Numbered from the stretch's first letter, positions 26,325 to 37,768 are shown. The stretch is DNA of 64,000 nt from Streptomyces sp. NBC_00483 (GCF_036013745.1 NZ_CP107880.1:3410001-3474000), one strand, 5' to 3'. The notes: a model not told the origin generated them from the sequence alone. Made by a program: numbers and translations.

Positions 26325-27158
26325 ATGACGCACGCGATGCTCAAGGGGGCGAACGTCCCGTTCGACGCCACGGCGGTGCGCGCCGTGCTCCGCTGGTCCT
26401 CGGGGCAGGGCGCGCCGACCGTCGACGCTTCGGCGCTGCTGCTCACGGCCGACGGACGCGTCCGGTCCGACGGGGACTTCGTCTTCTACAACCAGCCGCG
26501 CCACCCCTCGGGGAAGGTCTGGCGGCTCGGCCAGAAGCGCGTCGCGGACGGCATGACGGACACCGTTCAGGCGGACCTCTCGGGCGTTCCCGAGGAGATC
26601 ACCCGGATCCTCGTGACGGCCTCCACGGACCCGGACGCCACTCCTTTCGAGACCGTGCGGTCGCTGCGGCTGTCCCTCTACGACGCCGGGGCCGAGGGCG
26701 CCGAGCCGATCGCGTACTTCGATATCAAGCCAGAGACCGGTGCCGAGACCGCGTTGATCTGCGGCGAGCTGTACCGGCGCGGTGACGGCTGGCGGCTGCG
26801 CGCGGTCGGCGAGGGCTACTCCGACGGCCTGGTGGGCCTCGCCACGGACTTCGGCATCTCGGTCGACGAATCCGCCGAACCCGATGCCGCTTCCGCCGAC
26901 GGGCCCGAGCCCGTGCCCGGCCCCCCGGTCGCCGAGCCCGCGCCGCCCCTCGTGGCTCCCGGACCGATGCCCGAGGCCGCTCCGGTCGCGGCGACGTCGT
27001 TCCCGCTGCCGCCCCAGCAGCCGCCCTCGTACGGTTATCCGCCCGCGGCCGCCACCCAGCAGCAGCCGCCCGCGTACGGGTACCCGCAGCCGGTGTCGGC
27101 GTGGCCCGACCCGGCCTTCAAGCTCCCGCCGCAGGGGCCGCAGTTCATCGGCCAGTGA
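26325..27158 (+). CDS. TerD-family stress protein with Pro/Gln-rich tail
   Basis: A 277-aa protein. Residues 1-180 form a TerD domain (LKGANVPF start, PTVDASALLLTADGRVRSD, EPIAYFDIKPETGAETALICGELYRRGDGWRLRAVGEGY). TerD domains bind calcium and act with TerC at the membrane. The last ~95 residues are Pro/Ala/Gln/Tyr-rich with SYGYPP and AYGYPQ repeats. The calcium-site FDLD is replaced by VDAS. ATG 26325 is chosen; GGGGAGG lies 12-14 bases upstream, somewhat far. The gene overlaps the convergent TerA-like gene by 14 bp. Confidence 0.85.
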   Translation: MTHAMLKGANVPFDATAVRAVLRWSSGQGAPTVDASALLLTADGRVRSDGDFVFYNQPRHPSGKVWRLGQKRVADGMTDTVQADLSGVPEEITRILVTASTDPDATPFETVRSLRLSLYDAGAEGAEPIAYFDIKPETGAETALICGELYRRGDGWRLRAVGEGYSDGLVGLATDFGISVDESAEPDAASADGPEPVPGPPVAEPAPPLVAPGPMPEAAPVAATSFPLPPQQPPSYGYPPAAATQQQPPAYGYPQPVSAWPDPAFKLPPQGPQFIGQ

Positions 27159-27888
27159 CGGACTTGTAGCCCCGGCCCCACTGCAGGCCCCACCCGTACA
27201 GCCGGTCGAGCTCGGCCTGGAACCCGTACACGAAGCGCACTTCGCGACGTACGACGAAGTCGCCCTTCACGTTCTCGATGGAGACCACGGCGCACGAGCG
27301 GGCCTGCGGTGCCCGCTCGTCGAGGCTGATCTCGATCCGGGGGCCGTTGCTCGGGTACAGCGTCACGTGGGCGTGCGTACGGTCGAACGCCGGCGTCTGG
27401 TCGTAGATGTAGACGAACACCAGCAGGCGCTTGATGGAGTCGCGGTGATCGAGATTGACGTAGATCGTCTCACCGGACGCCGAGCCGAACCGGTCGTCAC
27501 CGCTGAGCTTCACGTACGGCGCCTCGTTGAGCGCCCCGAAGAAACTGCCGAGCGGCTGTACGACACCCTTCGTGCCGTCCTTCAGCTCGTACAGGCAGCC
27601 GAGGTCGAGGTCCACATTGACCATCGACTGGGTGTGTGCCTGCACCACATCGGGCTTGAACATGCTGAACGGATGCCGCACCAGGCTGTTCCGCTTGGAG
27701 CCGCCGATGTCCGAAGTCCGCATCCGCCACGACAGGTTGACCCGCAGGTTGCCGGTGGCCGCGCCCTGTTTGGAGAGCGAGACGACCGGATGTCGCTTGG
27801 TGAGTTCGATCGAGTTGGTCGCCGCGCTGCCCGAATCGAACTCGAACTGTGCGGAGTTCCCGCGCCATACCCTGTCCCAGAAGGACAT
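27145..27888 (-). CDS. TerA-like stress protein
   Basis: A 247-aa protein of the TerD/TerA superfamily. A central segment (VNVDLDLGCLYELKDGTKGVVQPLG) and a later strand pair (VFVYIYDQTPAF, then HVTLYPSNGPRIEISLDE) match TerA-type proteins of tellurite/stress operons. ATG 27888 (MSFWDRVW) has GGGGGCGGT upstream. Its location between a terD gene and the DUF475 gene supports a common Ter function. The 3' end overlaps the convergent terD-like gene. Confidence 0.78.
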   Translation of the reverse strand: MSFWDRVWRGNSAQFEFDSGSAATNSIELTKRHPVVSLSKQGAATGNLRVNLSWRMRTSDIGGSKRNSLVRHPFSMFKPDVVQAHTQSMVNVDLDLGCLYELKDGTKGVVQPLGSFFGALNEAPYVKLSGDDRFGSASGETIYVNLDHRDSIKRLLVFVYIYDQTPAFDRTHAHVTLYPSNGPRIEISLDERAPQARSCAVVSIENVKGDFVVRREVRFVYGFQAELDRLYGWGLQWGRGYKSVTGR

Positions 27889-28001
27889 ACCGCCCCCAAG
27901 TGCCGCCGTACATGCCGACGGGGCGGCCGCTGAGGACTTGTCCTCGTACAACCGCCCCGCTCAAAGCGTTCCAGGAATGCCCCAGGGGTCAAACCCGTGA
28001 A

Positions 28002-29147
28002 TCAGACTCCTGATGACACCTCGGTCTTGTCCGAACTCCCGGAGTCGCCCTCGGCCGCCGCGAGGCGCTTGTTGCGCCGCACGGAGGACAGGAACGACCA
28101 GGCGATCAGCACGACTCCGATGAAGCCCGTGATGAGCTCGCTGATCTGGTACTGGATGGTGACCAGAAGGATCACGGCGAGCGCGCCGATCGCGTAGTGC
28201 GCGCCGTGCTCCAGGTACACGTAGTCGTCCAGGGTGCCCTGGCGGACCAGGTAGACCGTGAGCGAACGGACGTACATGGCACCGATACCGAGGCCGAGGG
28301 CCATCATCACGATGTCGTTGGTGATGGCGAAGGCGCCGACCACGCCGTCGAAGGAGAAGGACGCGTCCAGGACCTCGAGGTAGAGGAACATGAAGAACGC
28401 GGCCTTGCCGGCCATCACGACCGCCGACTGCGGCTTGCCCTCGCGCTTGGCCTTCTCCTCGGCCTCGTGCTCACGCTCCTCCTCTTCCTCGAGACGGTGC
28501 TCGAAGAAGCCCGACAGACCGTTCACGACGAGGTACGTGATGAGGCCCGCGACACCCGCGAGCAGCACGGTGGCCTGCTTGTCCGCGTGGGCGCCGCCGT
28601 GCTGGTGCGCGTTGACCGCGACGGTCATGGAGGCGATGAGCAGCACGATCAGGGCGATGCAGACCGACAGCATGTCGACCTTGCCGAGCTTGGCGAGCGG
28701 GCGCTCCAGCCAGCCGAGCCACTTGATGTCGCGCTCCTCGAAGATGAAGTCGAGGAAGATCATGAACAGGAACATGCCACCGAAGGCGGCGATGGACGGG
28801 TGCGCGTCCGTGACCAACTGCTGATAGCGGTCGGGCTGGTTGAACGCGAGGTCGACCGCCTCGACCGGGCCCAGCTTGGCGCTGATGGCGACGATCACGA
28901 CAGGGAAGACCAGCCGCATACCGAAGACGGCGATGAGCACGCCGATCGTGAGGAAGATCTTCTGCCAGAAGGCACTCATCTTCTTCAGGATTCCGGCGTT
29001 GACCACCGCGTTGTCGAAGGAGAGCGAGATCTCCAGGATCGCGAGGATCAGGACGACCCCGAAGGCCTCCCATCCGTCGTAGAACACCGCGGCAATCAAG
29101 CCGAGCACGGTGATCGCGAACGACCAGCCGAAGGTTTTCAGAACCAC
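28002..29147 (-). CDS. DUF475 integral membrane protein (TerC superfamily)
   Basis: A 381-aa protein with about nine TM helices. Acidic intramembrane motifs ISLSFDNAVVNAG and LDASFSFDGVVGAFAITNDI are the TerC-superfamily metal-handling signature. A charged cytoplasmic loop (EEEEEREHEAEEKAKREGK) splits the halves. TerC-type proteins partner with TerD-domain proteins in manganese or stress handling at the membrane. The GTG start at 29147 has GGGG upstream. It is flanked by TerA- and TerD-type genes on the same strand. Confidence 0.88.
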   Translation of the reverse strand: MVLKTFGWSFAITVLGLIAAVFYDGWEAFGVVLILAILEISLSFDNAVVNAGILKKMSAFWQKIFLTIGVLIAVFGMRLVFPVVIVAISAKLGPVEAVDLAFNQPDRYQQLVTDAHPSIAAFGGMFLFMIFLDFIFEERDIKWLGWLERPLAKLGKVDMLSVCIALIVLLIASMTVAVNAHQHGGAHADKQATVLLAGVAGLITYLVVNGLSGFFEHRLEEEEEREHEAEEKAKREGKPQSAVVMAGKAAFFMFLYLEVLDASFSFDGVVGAFAITNDIVMMALGLGIGAMYVRSLTVYLVRQGTLDDYVYLEHGAHYAIGALAVILLVTIQYQISELITGFIGVVLIAWSFLSSVRRNKRLAAAEGDSGSSDKTEVSSGV

Positions 29148-29307
29148 TGGCTACCCCATCATGTGTACGGGTTTCCCCGTGCTGGTTGTACGGGGCTCCC
29201 CCGCTCCGCGCACGGCTTTACACTGCATTCTTCCGGGGGACGACCCCCGGACCCCCAGCAGGAAAACCCCGGAACCGCCCGAGCTTGAACCTCACCAGGA
29301 AAACGCT

Positions 29308-29883
29308 TTAGGAAACGTTGACTCCGAAGTCTAGAGCGATGCCCCGGAGCCCGGACGCGTACCCCTGGCCGACTGCCCGGAACTTCCACTCTCCTCCGTA
29401 TCGGTACACCTCGCCAAAGATCATGGCAGTTTCGGTGGATGCGTCCTCAGAGAGGTCATAACGGGCGAGCTCCTGGCCGTCCGCCTGGTTCACGACACGG
29501 ATGAACGCGTTGCTGACCTGGCCGAAGGTCTGGCCGCGGTTGTCCGCGTCATGGATGGAGACCGGGAAAATGATCTTGTCGCAGTCGGCCGGCACCTTGG
29601 AGAGGTCGACCAGGACCGACTCGTCGTCGCCCTCGCCCTCACCGGTGAGGTTGTCCCCCGTGTGCTCGACCGAACCGTCGGGGCTCTTGAGCTGGTTGTA
29701 GAAGATGAACCACTCGTCACCCATGACCCGGCCACCGCTGCAGAGCAGTGCGCTGGCGTCGAGGTCGAAGTCGGCTCCGGTGGTGGAGCGCGCGTCCCAT
29801 CCGAGCCCGACCAGGATCTGTGTGAGGTTGGGTGCGGCCTTGGAGAGGGAGACATTGCCTCCCTTGGCGAGTGTGACGCCCAT
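29308..29883 (-). CDS. terD: TerD-family calcium-binding stress protein
   Basis: A 191-aa canonical TerD protein: [41 protein letters not shown], and the terminal [19 protein letters not shown]. The acidic FDLDAS and GEGEGDDE segments are the calcium ligand regions. It is a close paralogue of the next gene upstream (29988-30563). ATG 29883 has GGGGAGG ten bases upstream. A strong hairpin (29927-29961) separates it from that paralogue, so read-through or a separate promoter must supply it. Confidence 0.93.
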   Translation of the reverse strand: MGVTLAKGGNVSLSKAAPNLTQILVGLGWDARSTTGADFDLDASALLCSGGRVMGDEWFIFYNQLKSPDGSVEHTGDNLTGEGEGDDESVLVDLSKVPADCDKIIFPVSIHDADNRGQTFGQVSNAFIRVVNQADGQELARYDLSEDASTETAMIFGEVYRYGGEWKFRAVGQGYASGLRGIALDFGVNVS

Positions 29884-29926
29884 GATCGTGGTCCTCCCCG
29901 AGGTGTGGTGGTGCTGTGGTCGAGCG

Positions 29927-29961
29927 CGTCCGGCGCCGCACTGGAGGTGCGGCGCCGGACG
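29927..29961 (-). terminator. 14-bp-stem hairpin between the two terD genes
   Basis: CGTCCGGCGCCGCA (29927-29940) and its exact inverse (29948-29961) have a 7-nt loop. The hairpin lies 26 bp after the upstream terD stop, and probably terminates or attenuates that transcript. Confidence 0.75.
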
Positions 29962-29987
29962 GGATGAACGTGCTGCGGTGCTTCGGC

Positions 29988-30563
29988 TCAGACGTTGACG
30001 CCGAAGTCCTGCGCGATGCCGCGCAGACCCGACGCGTAGCCCTGGCCGACAGCGCGGAACTTCCACTCCGCCCCGTTGCGGTACAGCTCACCGAAGACCA
30101 TCGCGGTCTCGGTCGAGGCGTCCTCGGAGAGGTCGTAACGGGCGATCTCGGTGCCGCCCGCCTGGTTCACGACGCGGATGAACGCGTTGCGCACCTGGCC
30201 GAAGGACTGCTGACGGCTCTCGGCGTCGTAGATCGACACCGGGAACACGATCTTGTCGACATCGGCCGGAACCGAGGCGAGGTCGACCTTGACCTGCTCG
30301 TCGTCGCCCTCGCCCTCACCGGTGGTGTTGTCACCGGTGTGCTCGACCGAGCCGTCCGCGCTCTTCAGGTTGTTGAAGAACACGAAGTCCTGGTCGTTGC
30401 GGACCTTGCCCTCGGCGTTCGTCAGGATGGCGCTGGCGTCGAGGTCGAAGTCCGTACCCGTGGTGGTACGGACGTCCCACCCGAGGCCCACGACCACGGC
30501 CGTGAGGCCAGGGGCCTCCTTGCTCAGCGATACGTTGCCGCCCTTGCTGAGGCTGACTCCCAC
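29988..30563 (-). CDS. terD: TerD-family calcium-binding stress protein
   Basis: A 191-aa canonical TerD paralogue: [69 protein letters not shown] 30563 follows GGGAGG. The downstream copy is about three-quarters identical by eye, indicating a local duplication. The upstream region holds a GGAAC-N18-CGTT pair that resembles extracytoplasmic-function sigma promoters. Confidence 0.93.
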   Translation of the reverse strand: MGVSLSKGGNVSLSKEAPGLTAVVVGLGWDVRTTTGTDFDLDASAILTNAEGKVRNDQDFVFFNNLKSADGSVEHTGDNTTGEGEGDDEQVKVDLASVPADVDKIVFPVSIYDAESRQQSFGQVRNAFIRVVNQAGGTEIARYDLSEDASTETAMVFGELYRNGAEWKFRAVGQGYASGLRGIAQDFGVNV

Positions 30564-30621
30564 GAATCCTCCCTATGGTCTCTAGGGGCGGGGAGCCCCC
30601 GTAGTGCTCTGGTATCGGATC

Positions 30622-30648
30622 AACGTCTGGATCCTAGTAAGGGGTTCC
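30622..30648 (-). promoter_or_regulatory. ECF-sigma-like promoter upstream of terD
   Basis: Minus-strand GGGAAC (30649-30644) is followed after 18-19 bp by CGTT (30625-30622), about 60 bp before the GTG start. This resembles stress ECF promoters such as those of SigR (GGAAT-N18-GTT) but is not an exact match. Confidence 0.4.
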
Positions 30649-30694
30649 CGCCCCGGCGAGGGATCCTGCACGGTGTCGTCCGCCGGTACTCGCC

Positions 30695-31153
30695 CTACAG
30701 GGCGTCGATCGCCTTGACGTACTCGTTCAGGTCACGCGCGTCGGGCAGGCCGTTGACGACGGTCCAGCGGACGACGCCCTCCTTGTCGATGATGAACGTG
30801 CCGCGCACCGCGCAGCCCTTCTCCTCGTCGAAGACGCCGTACGCGCGCGAGGCCTCGCCGTGCGGCCAGAAGTCGCTCAGGAGCGGGTACTCCAGGCCCT
30901 CCTGCTCGGCGAAGACGCGCAGCGAGAACGGGGAGTCGTTCGATACGGCGAGCAGCTGCACGTCGTCGTTGACGAACTTCGGCAACTCGTCACGCAGCGC
31001 ACACAGTTCCCCGGTGCACACCCCGGTGAAGGCGAACGGGTAGAAGAGCAGCACCACGTTCTTCTCGCCCCGGAAGTCCGAGAGCTTCACGGTCTCGCCG
31101 TGCTGGTTCTTGAGCTCGATCTCCGGAGCCTTGGTGCCGGCCTCGATCGCCAT
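30695..31153 (-). CDS. AhpE/BCP-type peroxiredoxin
   Basis: A 152-aa cytosolic peroxiredoxin that reduces H2O2 or organic peroxides using a peroxidatic Cys in FYPFAFTGVCTGELCALRDE (T-x-x-C; the second Cys follows five residues later). The thioredoxin fold is complete to VVNGLPDARDLNEYVKAID. Length and motif fit the AhpE subgroup. ATG 31153 is preceded by GGAAGGGAAG. Its neighbours are stress (terD) and DUF3052 genes. Confidence 0.92.
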   Translation of the reverse strand: MAIEAGTKAPEIELKNQHGETVKLSDFRGEKNVVLLFYPFAFTGVCTGELCALRDELPKFVNDDVQLLAVSNDSPFSLRVFAEQEGLEYPLLSDFWPHGEASRAYGVFDEEKGCAVRGTFIIDKEGVVRWTVVNGLPDARDLNEYVKAIDAL

Positions 31154-31319
31154 GGTGAAGCTTCCCTTCCGTGGGGCTGTTCGGGTGGCTTCAGCCTAGT
31201 TGGCCGCGTTCGGGCGCCGCCGCGCAGGTGGGTGCGGGGGCGCCCGACCATGCGTGAGGGCCCCCGCGGGCGCTGTGGCGCACCTGCGGGGGCCCTGGGT
31301 TCTCGTTCCGCCGCGACTG

Positions 31320-31751
31320 CTATCGCTTCTTGGCGGCTGCCTTCGGTGTGGCCAGACGGCTTGCGGTCCAGTCCTTACCCGCGCTGACGCTCTTGCTCGC
31401 GGTCAGGCCCGCCGTAGTGGCGGCCTCGCCGATCTCACTGGCCTCGACGTAACCGTCGCGGCCGGTCTTCGGCGTCAGAAGCAGGATGGACCCGCCCTCC
31501 TCCATGTAAGCGATGGCATCCACCAGCGCATCAGTAAGGTCCCCGTCGTCATCACGGAACCAGAGCACCACGGCGTCAGCCACGTCGTCGTAGTCCTCGT
31601 CGACGAGCTCGGAGCCGATAGCCGCCTCGATGGTCTCTCGGAGCTCCTGATCGACGTCGTCGTCGTAGCCGATCTCCTGGACCACCTGGTCGGTCTGGAA
31701 ACCAAGCCTTACGGCAAGGTTCGTTTCCGCGTGGTCCGCGGTCGCGCTCAC
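31320..31751 (-). CDS. DUF3052 family protein
   Basis: A 143-aa acidic protein of the actinobacterial DUF3052 family (VRLGFQTDQVVQEIGYDDDVDQ ... AYMEEGGSILLLTPKTGRDGYVE). Function unknown; in streptomycetes it is found beside aceE, as here. The Lys/Ala-rich C-terminus (PKAAAKKR) is typical. GTG 31751 has AGGAGG six to seven bases upstream. It is divergent from aceE across 440 bp. Confidence 0.9.
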   Translation of the reverse strand: MSATADHAETNLAVRLGFQTDQVVQEIGYDDDVDQELRETIEAAIGSELVDEDYDDVADAVVLWFRDDDGDLTDALVDAIAYMEEGGSILLLTPKTGRDGYVEASEIGEAATTAGLTASKSVSAGKDWTASRLATPKAAAKKR

Positions 31752-32193
31752 GGATTGCCTCCTGATCGTGTTTACGAAGTTGTCTACAGCCTCGCGTACG
31801 CGCGAAGCATTGGCCGTAGTCCACACGTGCGCGACGGATCGCGCAAGTACCCGGCCGTCAAGACCGCCGAAACGGTGACTTTCCAGGCTGTGTCACCGCA
31901 ACTCCTGTCAAGGATCCCCGCTGGCCAGTGATGTATGCCACAGCGATCTGTCAGCTTTGCCCGTCACTGCCCGAGCACTGAGGGCGACCGGCGTCCGTCG
32001 CCCCTCACAGAACACCTGAGCGAAATCGGCGTATCGTGACGGTTTGAGCGCGACGGCTGGTGGGACACGGACCGGACCTCGAATTACCTCTCGGTAGAGA
32101 TGACGATTCCGAATTCGAGGTACACGATGGACAACGGCGTACCCGGCGTACCCGACAGTGGAACAGTGGCATCACCGACAGTGAAGGAACAGC
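31752..32193. other. Divergent regulatory region between DUF3052 and aceE
   Basis: 442 bp without a gene. It contains a GGGCGAC/GTCGCCC hairpin (about 31983-32004), an inverted repeat CCTCGAATT (32077-32085) / AATTCGAGG (32112-32120), and A+T-richer DNA around 32080-32130 where aceE promoters would be expected. No clear -35/-10 pair can be assigned. Confidence 0.5.
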
Positions 32194-34935
<2,742 letters not shown>

Positions 34936-34941
<6 letters not shown>

Positions 34942-34984
34942 GCGGTGTCTGCCTGAGCGGTGCGCGGTGCCCGCCTGAGCGGTG
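34936..34984 (+). repeat. GCCTGAGCGGTG x3 spanning the aceE stop
   Basis: Exact 12-mers at 34936-34947, 34951-34962 and 34973-34984. The first contains the aceE TGA. Confidence 0.93.
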
Positions 34985-34992
34985 CCTCGGCA

Positions 34993-35025
34993 AAGGGCGG
35001 CGAGAGCCTCGGCCTCGCCGCCCTT
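34993..35025. terminator. Terminator after aceE
   Basis: AAGGGCGGCGAG (34993-35004) pairs perfectly with CTCGCCGCCCTT (35014-35025) across a 9-nt loop, between two convergent genes. Confidence 0.85.
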
Positions 35026-35045
35026 CGGCATCTACCGACTCGCGC

Positions 35046-35354
35046 TCAGAACGCTCCTCCCGCGAGCGGCCCTGCCGCAGAGGCCAGCGAGACCACCGCG
35101 AGCAGAGTGACGATCGCGCCGAGCACGACCGCGACGAGTGCCGGTACCGACTGTGTGCCGGTCCAGCGTCGGCCCATGGCCAGCCAACCGCAGACGACGG
35201 CGACCGGTCCGAACACGATCCCCAGGCTGAAGAAGCCGACGATCGCGCAGATGAGGCCGATGATTCCGAGCGACGCGCGGTCCGGCCCGGTCCGTGACCC
35301 TGCGCGGCCACGTGAGCGGGGGTGCTTGCGCGTGGTGTGTCCGAAGCCCGCCAT
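35046..35354 (-). CDS. Small DUF4190-like membrane protein
   Basis: A 102-aa protein with a basic N-terminal third and two TM helices (SLGIIGLICAIVGFFSLGIVFGP and VPALVAVVLGAIVTLLAVVSLA) joined by AVVCGWLAMGRRW, the layout of DUF4190. Three in-frame starts (GTG 35360, ATG 35357, ATG 35354) are crowded at GGGAGTGATGATG; ATG 35354 gives the best spacing. Function unknown. Confidence 0.75.
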   Translation of the reverse strand: MAGFGHTTRKHPRSRGRAGSRTGPDRASLGIIGLICAIVGFFSLGIVFGPVAVVCGWLAMGRRWTGTQSVPALVAVVLGAIVTLLAVVSLASAAGPLAGGAF

Positions 35355-35370
35355 CATCACTCCCTGAGTT

Positions 35371-35397
35371 CTTCCGGTGCTTCCGGTTCTTCCGGAC
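35371..35397. repeat. 9-bp CTTCCGGNN repeat x3
   Basis: CTTCCGGTG, CTTCCGGTT and CTTCCGGAC are adjacent, just upstream of the small membrane protein gene. The decamer ACTGTCCCTG is also duplicated at 35451 and 35466. Confidence 0.8.
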
Positions 35398-35483
35398 TCG
35401 GGCGATGCTTCGGGTACCCCGCTTGCCGCGGTCTATCGCGCGCGTACTCCACTGTCCCTGTCGGGACTGTCCCTGCCGGGCCC

Positions 35484-35858
35484 TTATTGCTCCCAGACCT
35501 TGAACGCCCGCGCGCGGTAAGGGGATTCGGGCTCCCACGTCCCGCTGCCCGGGTACGTCTGGAACTCGCCGGTCTCCGCGCACACCGCGGATTGGTAGGT
35601 GGTGACGGGACGGCCCGTGCGGTTGGCGAGGGACGCCGCGCTGCTCCCCTCCGGCAGCGCGATGCAGCTCTCGATGTCGATATCGGCCAGCTCATAGGCG
35701 TGCCGGGACCCCTTGAACCCGCTCTTGCCCCACAGACACAGCTCCCCCGCCGCGCAGTCGCCCAAGGTCGGTGGCGCCGCCGCGGTGGCGAGGCCCGGAG
35801 TGAGCGCCACCGCGGCGAGCGCGGTCGCGGCGGCAGCCGTGGTCATGAAAGTACGCAT
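35484..35858 (-). CDS. Secreted peptidase-inhibitor I36-type protein
   Basis: A 124-aa exported protein: signal peptide (TTAAAATALAAVALTPGLATAAA, cleavage near 29), then a small beta-gamma-crystallin-like domain beginning CAAGELCLWGKSGFKGSRHAY, typical of the Streptomyces I36 inhibitor (SMI) family. Four Cys residues in the mature part could form two disulfides. ATG 35858 is preceded by GGGGG; an in-frame TTG at 35867 overlaps that site. Inhibitory activity is untested. Confidence 0.82.
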   Translation of the reverse strand: MRTFMTTAAAATALAAVALTPGLATAAAPPTLGDCAAGELCLWGKSGFKGSRHAYELADIDIESCIALPEGSSAASLANRTGRPVTTYQSAVCAETGEFQTYPGSGTWEPESPYRARAFKVWEQ

Positions 35859-35979
35859 GTGCTTCAACCCCCGTGTCGTGTCGACCAGTTGCGTTCGCGA
35901 CTGATCGCCTGCCAGACACTCTGGCCCGGAAGCTCTGGTTCCGGGAAGGGCTGTCGAGGGACGTCACCCTGATAAGCGA

Positions 35980-36006
35980 AAGCCCCCGGATCGTTCCCGG
36001 GGGCTT
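35980..36006 (-). terminator. Terminator after the DHA2 exporter
   Basis: AAGCCCCCGG (35980-35989) pairs with CCGGGGGCTT (35997-36006), with a 7-nt loop. A second 7-bp dyad (CCCGGAA/TTCCGGG, 35925-35945) follows before the I36 gene. Confidence 0.75.
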
Positions 36007-36072
36007 CCCTCGTACGAGCGGTTTCGCGCAGCTCAAAGGTGATTTCACGCGACCCGGCCCGATGGCCGGCCG

Positions 36073-37683
36073 TCAGATGTGCGCTGCGCCCGCGCCCGCC
36101 TCCGCGTTCTCTCCGCGCTTGGTGAGCAGCGCGACGAAGATGGCGACGACGGCGACACCCGCGGCGACCAGGCAGGCCATGCTCATGCCCGAGATGAAGG
36201 TGTCCTGCGCAACGCCCGTGATCTTCTCGGCGAGCGCCGGCGGGGCGCCCGGCGGCACCGGCGCGACACCGACCTGGACCGCCTCCGACGCCTGGCCCAG
36301 CTGGGCGTGCGTGAGCGGCGGGAGCCCGGCGCCCGTCCAGTTCCCGGCGAGATCGCTGTCGACCTTGGACGCCATGACGGCGCCGAGCACGGCGGTGCCG
36401 AGGCTTCCGCCGATCTGCATCGCGGCCTGCTGGAGTCCGCCGGCCACGCCGGAGAGCTCCAACGGGGCGTTGCCCACGATGACTTCCGTCGCTCCGACCA
36501 TCACGGGCGCGAGGCCGAGCCCCAGCAGGGCGAACCAGACGGACATGATCCCGCTGCCCGTTCCCGGTTCCAGCGTGGACATCCCGTACATGGCGACGGC
36601 GGTCAGCGTCATGCCGCCGGCCAGCGGGACACGAGGGCCGAACTTCGTGATCATCGCCCCCGCCAGCGGGGAGCCGACGATCATCATGCCGGTCAGCGGC
36701 AGCAGGTGCATTCCGCTCTCGACCGGGCTCATGCCGTGCACGTTCTGGAGGTAGAACGTCACGAAGAACAGTCCGCCCATGAACGCGATGGCCATCAGCA
36801 CCATCAGCACCACACCGGCCGACAACGGCACGGACCGGAACAGGGCCAGCGGGATGAGTGGTTCGGCGACGCGGGTCTCCCAGAGCGCGAACAGCACGAA
36901 GCACAGCACAGAACCGGCTATGAACGTCCAGGTCATGCCGTCGCCCCAGCCCCAGGTCGGCGCCTTGATGAGCGCCCAGACCAGGCAGAACATCGCGCCG
37001 GACAGCAGCACGATGCCGAGGATGTCGAAGGACCGCGGCGCGTTCTCGGCACGGTGGTCCAGGAGGATGAAAACCCCCAGGGCCAGGGCGAGAACGCCGA
37101 TGGGGACGTTGATGAAGAAGACCGACTGCCAGCTGACGTGCTCGACGAGCAGCCCGCCGACGATCGGCCCACCGGCGGTCGAGGCGCCGATGACCATGCC
37201 CCAGATACCGATCGCCATGTTCAGCTTCTCGGCGGGGAACGTGGCGCGCAGCAGGCCGAGCGCGGCAGGCATGAGCAGTGCCCCGAACAGGCCCTGGAGC
37301 ACGCGGAAGGTGACGACGAAGGCGATGCTGTCGGACAGGCCGATGGCCCCCGACGCGGCGGCGAAGCCGACGACACCGATGAGGAACGTCTGCCGGTGAC
37401 CGAATCGGTCACCGAGCTTGCCCGCGGTGATCAGCGTGACCGCGAGGGCGAGGAAGTAGCCGTTGGTGATCCACTGGACGTCGGCGAAGGTCGCGCCGAG
37501 GTCCTTCTTAATAGTCGGGTTGGCGATCGCGACGATGGTGCCGTCGAGGGCGACCATCATGACGCCGATCGCGACGGAGAAAAGTGTCAACCAGGGGTGA
37601 CCGCGCAGCCCCTTGGTCGGTGCCGGGACGTGCTCGGGCTCCGGAACCCGATCCGCCTTGTCGACAGTGGTCTGACTAGTCAT
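36073..37683 (-). CDS. DHA2-family 14-TM multidrug exporter
   Basis: A 536-aa proton-coupled exporter: TM1 GVMMVALDGTIVAIANPTI, motif A GKLGDRFGHRQ, and motif C GPIVGGLLVEHVSWQSVFFINVPIG are all present. Unlike the exporter at 4753-6825 it has no C-terminal winged helix. ATG 37683 is the start; the extra 14 codons upstream have no signal. It is divergent from a TetR gene 110 bp away, the standard arrangement for a repressor that senses the exporter's substrate. Confidence 0.92.
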   Translation of the reverse strand: MTSQTTVDKADRVPEPEHVPAPTKGLRGHPWLTLFSVAIGVMMVALDGTIVAIANPTIKKDLGATFADVQWITNGYFLALAVTLITAGKLGDRFGHRQTFLIGVVGFAAASGAIGLSDSIAFVVTFRVLQGLFGALLMPAALGLLRATFPAEKLNMAIGIWGMVIGASTAGGPIVGGLLVEHVSWQSVFFINVPIGVLALALGVFILLDHRAENAPRSFDILGIVLLSGAMFCLVWALIKAPTWGWGDGMTWTFIAGSVLCFVLFALWETRVAEPLIPLALFRSVPLSAGVVLMVLMAIAFMGGLFFVTFYLQNVHGMSPVESGMHLLPLTGMMIVGSPLAGAMITKFGPRVPLAGGMTLTAVAMYGMSTLEPGTGSGIMSVWFALLGLGLAPVMVGATEVIVGNAPLELSGVAGGLQQAAMQIGGSLGTAVLGAVMASKVDSDLAGNWTGAGLPPLTHAQLGQASEAVQVGVAPVPPGAPPALAEKITGVAQDTFISGMSMACLVAAGVAVVAIFVALLTKRGENAEAGAGAAHI

Positions 37684-37705
37684 GTGTTCGAGGCTAATGA
37701 CAGCC

Positions 37706-37768
37706 ACTGACAGTTGGCGAATCATTTCACAAGTCAGCGACTGTCACGTCGCTCACACTAGGGTGAGC
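37706..37768. promoter_or_regulatory. Divergent exporter/TetR promoter with dyads
   Basis: GCTCAC-N6-GTGAGC (37751-37768) is a perfect dyad overlapping a likely -10 (CTAGGGT) of the TetR gene. On the exporter side TGACAGT (37708) and ACTGTCA (37740) face each other across 25 bp, with AGTC-AGC-GACT (37732-37742) between. One or more are probably the TetR operator. Confidence 0.55.
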
